Below are positions 35,847 to 38,321 of a stretch of DNA of 38,321 nt, in pieces (the first letter of the stretch is position 1; the number at the start of each line of letters is the position of its first letter). The notes below the pieces were generated by a model. It was given only the letters and a program-made list of their open reading frames with translations. It had not been told where the DNA came from and ran no database searches. Where the stretch lies: positions 1-38,321 of the forward strand of contig SKHB01000111.1 in assembly GCA_007117135.1 (NCBI GenBank), written 5' to 3'. This DNA comes from Microbacteriaceae bacterium (GTDB lineage Bacteria > Actinomycetota > Actinomycetes > Actinomycetales > Microbacteriaceae). Made by a program: the position numbers and the translations under genes.

Positions 35847-37954
35847 GATGTCTCCGCCGCTTGAATGGCCGTAATGGCGACAGTGTTCACAATGTCTCGA
35901 ACGGTGGCCCCTCGGGACAGATCATTGACAGGCTTGTTGAGACCTTGTAACACCGGCCCTATCGCGACCGCCCCCGACACCCGCTGGACAGCCTTGTAAG
36001 TGTTGTTGCCGGTGTTCAGGTCGGGGAACACAAAAACTGTGGCCCGACCTGCCACTCCACTTCCCGGCATCTTCGAGGCCGCAACGCTCGGCTCAGCAGC
36101 AGCGTCGTACTGAATCGGACCGTCGACCTCTAAGTCGGGGCGGTTGTGTTTCACCAGTTGTGTGGCGGAGCGGACTCTTTCGACTTCAACACCGTGACCG
36201 GATTCGCCGGTTGAATATGACAACATGGCCACCCTCGGCTCAATACCAAACTGTGCTGCGGTGTCCGCCGAGGATGCAGCAATGTCAGCCAGTTCAGTGT
36301 CTGTTGGCTCGGGGACAACAGCGCAGTCCCCATAGACCAGCACCCGGTCTTCTAAACACATGAAAAACACGCTGGAGACAACAGAAATGCCAGGTCTGGT
36401 TTTGATGATCTGAAACGACGGGGTGAGCGTGTGCGCGGTAGTGTGTGCGGCACCCGAGACCATGCCGTCAGCGAGTCCCAAGTGAACCATCATCGTGCCG
36501 AAGTAGGAAACGTCTGTGACAATCTGCTTCGCGTCCTCAAGAGTGACACCCTTGTGGGCCCGGAGGGCCGCATACTCGGTGGCGAACTTGTCGACGAGTT
36601 CGGGGGCGGTGGGGGAGAGAATCTGAGCCTGGTCAATGTTGAGGCCCAACTCGCTTGCTCGAAGCCGGGTGGCCACCTCATCGCCAAGAAGCGTGATGTC
36701 GACAACATCACGGGCAAGCAGTGTTGCTGCTGCCCGGATGATTCGGTCGTCTGTTGCTTCGGGCAACACGATGCGTTTTTTGTTGAGCCGAGCCCGCTCC
36801 AACAGGTCGTATTCGAACATCAGCGGTGTCACGACATCACTTCGGGTAACGTCAAGGCTTCCGAGCAACGCATCGGTGTCCACGTTGTCTCGAAACAGTG
36901 CCAACGCAGTGTCGTATTTGCGTTGCGAGTCAGCGGCAAAACGACCCCGGGCCGACGTGATCCGCAGGACTGATTCGTAAGTGTCAAAGTCGGTGAGAAT
37001 AATCGGCAACGATGTATCCACGCCGGCAATCAGGTCTCTCAAAGAATCCGAGACTCCAAACCCGCCGTATAAGACAATGCCAGCCAGGCTCGGGAAGTGT
37101 TCACTTTGGTGGGCGAGAAGCACGGCGATGATCACGTCGGTGCGGTCTCCTGGAACAAGAACAACGTGACCCTCTTTGAGTCTTGCTACCACGTGGTCAA
37201 GGCTCATCGCCGCGACCATCACCCCTAACGCCTCACGGTCTAGCGCATCCGGGTCTCCCTGGAAGACTTCCCCTGAGATGGCTTCAGTGACAGCGTTGAT
37301 GGTCGGTGAGACAAGAACACGGTCTTCGGGGACACTTCCGATGACCAGGTTGCCCGACACTTTCCGCAACGCCGTCAAGATGGCTTCAGTGTTGTCCGGG
37401 TCGCCACGATTCACCAACACGGCTGCGGGGGTGGCGTGGTGGGAGCGAAGCTCGGCCAATGTTGACTGCGCCACTCGGGCAATATCGTCAGCTGACCTCG
37501 CACTAGCACCCGCCACCCCGCGGTGTGCTTGGTCGCTTGGGTCACGCCCTGTCACCACCAACACGACAGGTGCTCCCAGGTTTGCGGCTACCGTCGCGTT
37601 GAAAGAAAACTCTGTCGGGTTCCCCACATCCGTGTAATCGGAACCCAAAATCACGACATAGTCGTGGTCTTTTTCCATCTGCCGATATCGGGCAACAATT
37701 TCAGACAGTGCCGACTCAGTGTTGCTATGAACGTCGTCGTAGGTGACACCCACACTCGAGTCGTAGTCGGTCGTCACCGCGTTGTGAGAGAGCATCAACT
37801 GAAGCACGTAGTCACGGTCACCCTCTCGTCTGACTACCGGACGAAAAACACCCACGCGGCCAACGCGCCCAGCAAGCGCATCAATAACACCGAGGGCGAT
37901 TGTCGACTTTCCAGAAAAGCCTTCAGCCCCTGCGATGTAAATACCGGTGGCCAT
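35843..37954 (-). CDS. pta: Phosphate acetyltransferase (long form)
   Basis: This 703-residue long-type Pta has three parts. The N-terminal P-loop/BioD-like domain has AGAEGFSGKST and VVILGSDYTDV. A central DRTGG domain covers about 215-330. The catalytic PTA_PTB domain (about 370-703) has VLPEATDDRIIRAA, DGMVSGAAHTTAHTLTP and VFPDLNTGNNTYKAVQR. It converts acetyl-CoA and phosphate to acetyl phosphate and CoA. ATG 37954 follows TAGGCT by exactly 6 nt and has no ribosome site, so the operon pta-ackA probably starts with a leaderless message. Confidence 0.95.
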   Translation of the reverse strand: MATGIYIAGAEGFSGKSTIALGVIDALAGRVGRVGVFRPVVRREGDRDYVLQLMLSHNAVTTDYDSSVGVTYDDVHSNTESALSEIVARYRQMEKDHDYVVILGSDYTDVGNPTEFSFNATVAANLGAPVVLVVTGRDPSDQAHRGVAGASARSADDIARVAQSTLAELRSHHATPAAVLVNRGDPDNTEAILTALRKVSGNLVIGSVPEDRVLVSPTINAVTEAISGEVFQGDPDALDREALGVMVAAMSLDHVVARLKEGHVVLVPGDRTDVIIAVLLAHQSEHFPSLAGIVLYGGFGVSDSLRDLIAGVDTSLPIILTDFDTYESVLRITSARGRFAADSQRKYDTALALFRDNVDTDALLGSLDVTRSDVVTPLMFEYDLLERARLNKKRIVLPEATDDRIIRAAATLLARDVVDITLLGDEVATRLRASELGLNIDQAQILSPTAPELVDKFATEYAALRAHKGVTLEDAKQIVTDVSYFGTMMVHLGLADGMVSGAAHTTAHTLTPSFQIIKTRPGISVVSSVFFMCLEDRVLVYGDCAVVPEPTDTELADIAASSADTAAQFGIEPRVAMLSYSTGESGHGVEVERVRSATQLVKHNRPDLEVDGPIQYDAAAEPSVAASKMPGSGVAGRATVFVFPDLNTGNNTYKAVQRVSGAVAIGPVLQGLNKPVNDLSRGATVRDIVNTVAITAIQAAETS

Positions 37955-37960
37955 GGGTTA

Positions 37961-37966
37961 AGCCTA
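37961..37966 (-). promoter_or_regulatory. -10 box of pta-ackA (leaderless)
   Basis: TAGGCT on the minus strand, then TAACCC, then ATG 37954. Confidence 0.5.
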
Positions 37967-38174
37967 GCCAGCGCACACTATGCACAAACAGAACAGTTGT
38001 CGACAGTAAAAGAAACATTGGTGGAGCGAGACTGTCAATCAGGTCAACTGGTGTGATTCACAGAACCAGGATAGTGAGTCAAAGGGCTCGACATTATTCA
38101 CGCATTAGGTTTCGTGAGTAAAGCGCGGACCGAGAAAGCGAAGCTGAACCTCCTAAGTACAGGCCACATTATCT

Positions 38175-38266
38175 GGAGCGACTCCCCGTGCACCCGCCAG
38201 AGCCCAGTTACCCTTGCTACGTTTCCGTCCTGGGGGATTAGCCAAGATAGCGCCACACGAGGAGCC
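38175..38266 (-). ncRNA. ffs: Signal recognition particle RNA (4.5S type)
   Basis: On the minus strand the apical motif CAGGACGGAAACGTAGCA (38215-38232) fits the SRP RNA helix 8 pattern: CAGG, 3-bp stem ACG/CGU, GAAA tetraloop, AGCA. The flanks AAGGGTAAC and CCCCC complete the asymmetric loop. Long-range stem GGCUCCUCGUG (from 38266) pairs with CACGGGGAGUC (to 38180) over 11 positions with G-U wobbles only. A TATGCT -10 box (38273-38278) places the transcription start exactly at 38266. About 90 nt fits the small bacterial form that binds Ffh. The exact 3' end is uncertain. The gene lies near dnaX-recR, a common setting for ffs. Confidence 0.88.
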
Positions 38267-38272
38267 ACCATC

Positions 38273-38278
38273 AGCATA
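38273..38278 (-). promoter_or_regulatory. -10 box of the SRP RNA gene
   Basis: TATGCT on the minus strand ends 6 nt before the first base of the closing stem, the same geometry as the tRNA-Lys promoter. Confidence 0.5.
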
Positions 38279-38321
38279 GCGCGCTCGTCTGTGGCGAAAT
38301 CCTGAAGCAGTTCTTCGCCGC

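Noticed and set aside
37967-38174. Possible gene or tRNA between pta and the SRP RNA
   Set aside because: No frame with a ribosome site or known motif is present. CTCGCTCCACCA on the minus strand resembles a tRNA 3' end, but no T arm or matching acceptor stem precedes it. I see nothing supportable in these 200 bp.
38098-38321. Open minus-strand frame running into the window edge (possible C-terminus of a protein)
   Set aside because: It coincides with the SRP RNA fold. The predicted peptide has no recognisable motif, and the RNA evidence (helix 8, long stem, -10 box) is far stronger.

Overview
The window looks like a compact chromosome segment from an actinobacterium, most likely Microbacteriaceae. 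The evidence is an OmpR-type GlnR, the SenX3/RegX3/PhoU phosphate block, a CarD gene leading into an ispDF fusion, a MutT1-type NUDIX-phosphatase fusion, and a DUF4032 gene beside a stand-alone sugar-ABC ATPase. GC content is moderate. Gene ends commonly abut or overlap, and about nine genes appear to start directly at the 5' end of their transcript, as is common in actinobacteria. This suggests a small, economical genome, but I cannot name a genus. I see no insertion sequence, prophage, CRISPR array or long non-coding stretch.

Layout. 1-3316: the end of a DsbA-like membrane thioredoxin, a multi-sugar ABC transporter ATPase and a DUF4032 kinase-like protein. 3294-7314 (minus): the carD-ispDF-cysS-rlmB operon (transcription regulator, isoprenoid synthesis, tRNA charging, rRNA methylation). 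7478-11458: a small lipoprotein, regX3-senX3 divergent from phoU, then gpmA. 11488-12921 (minus): three tightly packed genes, including a previously easy-to-miss 36-residue membrane protein, ending in YgfZ. 12989-16885 (plus): glnR, ppk1 and mutT1. 16889-18931: a folded 77-nt element, a conserved hypothetical gene with a hairpin-rich leader, and a DUF3048 lipoprotein.

19058-21180 (plus): tRNA-Lys(UUU), then dgcN-dgcA, which together should convert D-glutamate to an N-acetyl-L-glutamate intermediate. 21229-23632 (minus): an amidase, an acetate-type transporter and an SDR oxidoreductase ending at a strong terminator. 23732-27114: an alpha/beta hydrolase, a DUF5652 protein, a TDT/SLAC1 exporter whose leaderless promoter is overlapped by a perfect CsoR/CstR-like palindrome, and a CPBP protease. 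27216-28376: a GHMP-family 'galactokinase' that has lost the residues a galactokinase needs. 28385-32193 (minus): mqo, asd and lysC, the last with an internal beta-subunit start. 32282-37954 (minus): recR, dnaX, ackA and pta. 38175-38266 (minus): the SRP RNA gene, recognised by its apical loop and end-to-end stem.

Themes. Nutrient signalling is concentrated here: phosphate (RegX3/SenX3/PhoU), nitrogen (GlnR) and polyphosphate (PPK1). Small-molecule salvage (amide, acetate, D-glutamate) sits beside it. The most unusual points are the catalytically degraded galactokinase-like protein, the metal- or sulfur-type operator on the TDT exporter, the dgcNA pair outside the groups where it was described, and two unexplained folded intergenic elements.
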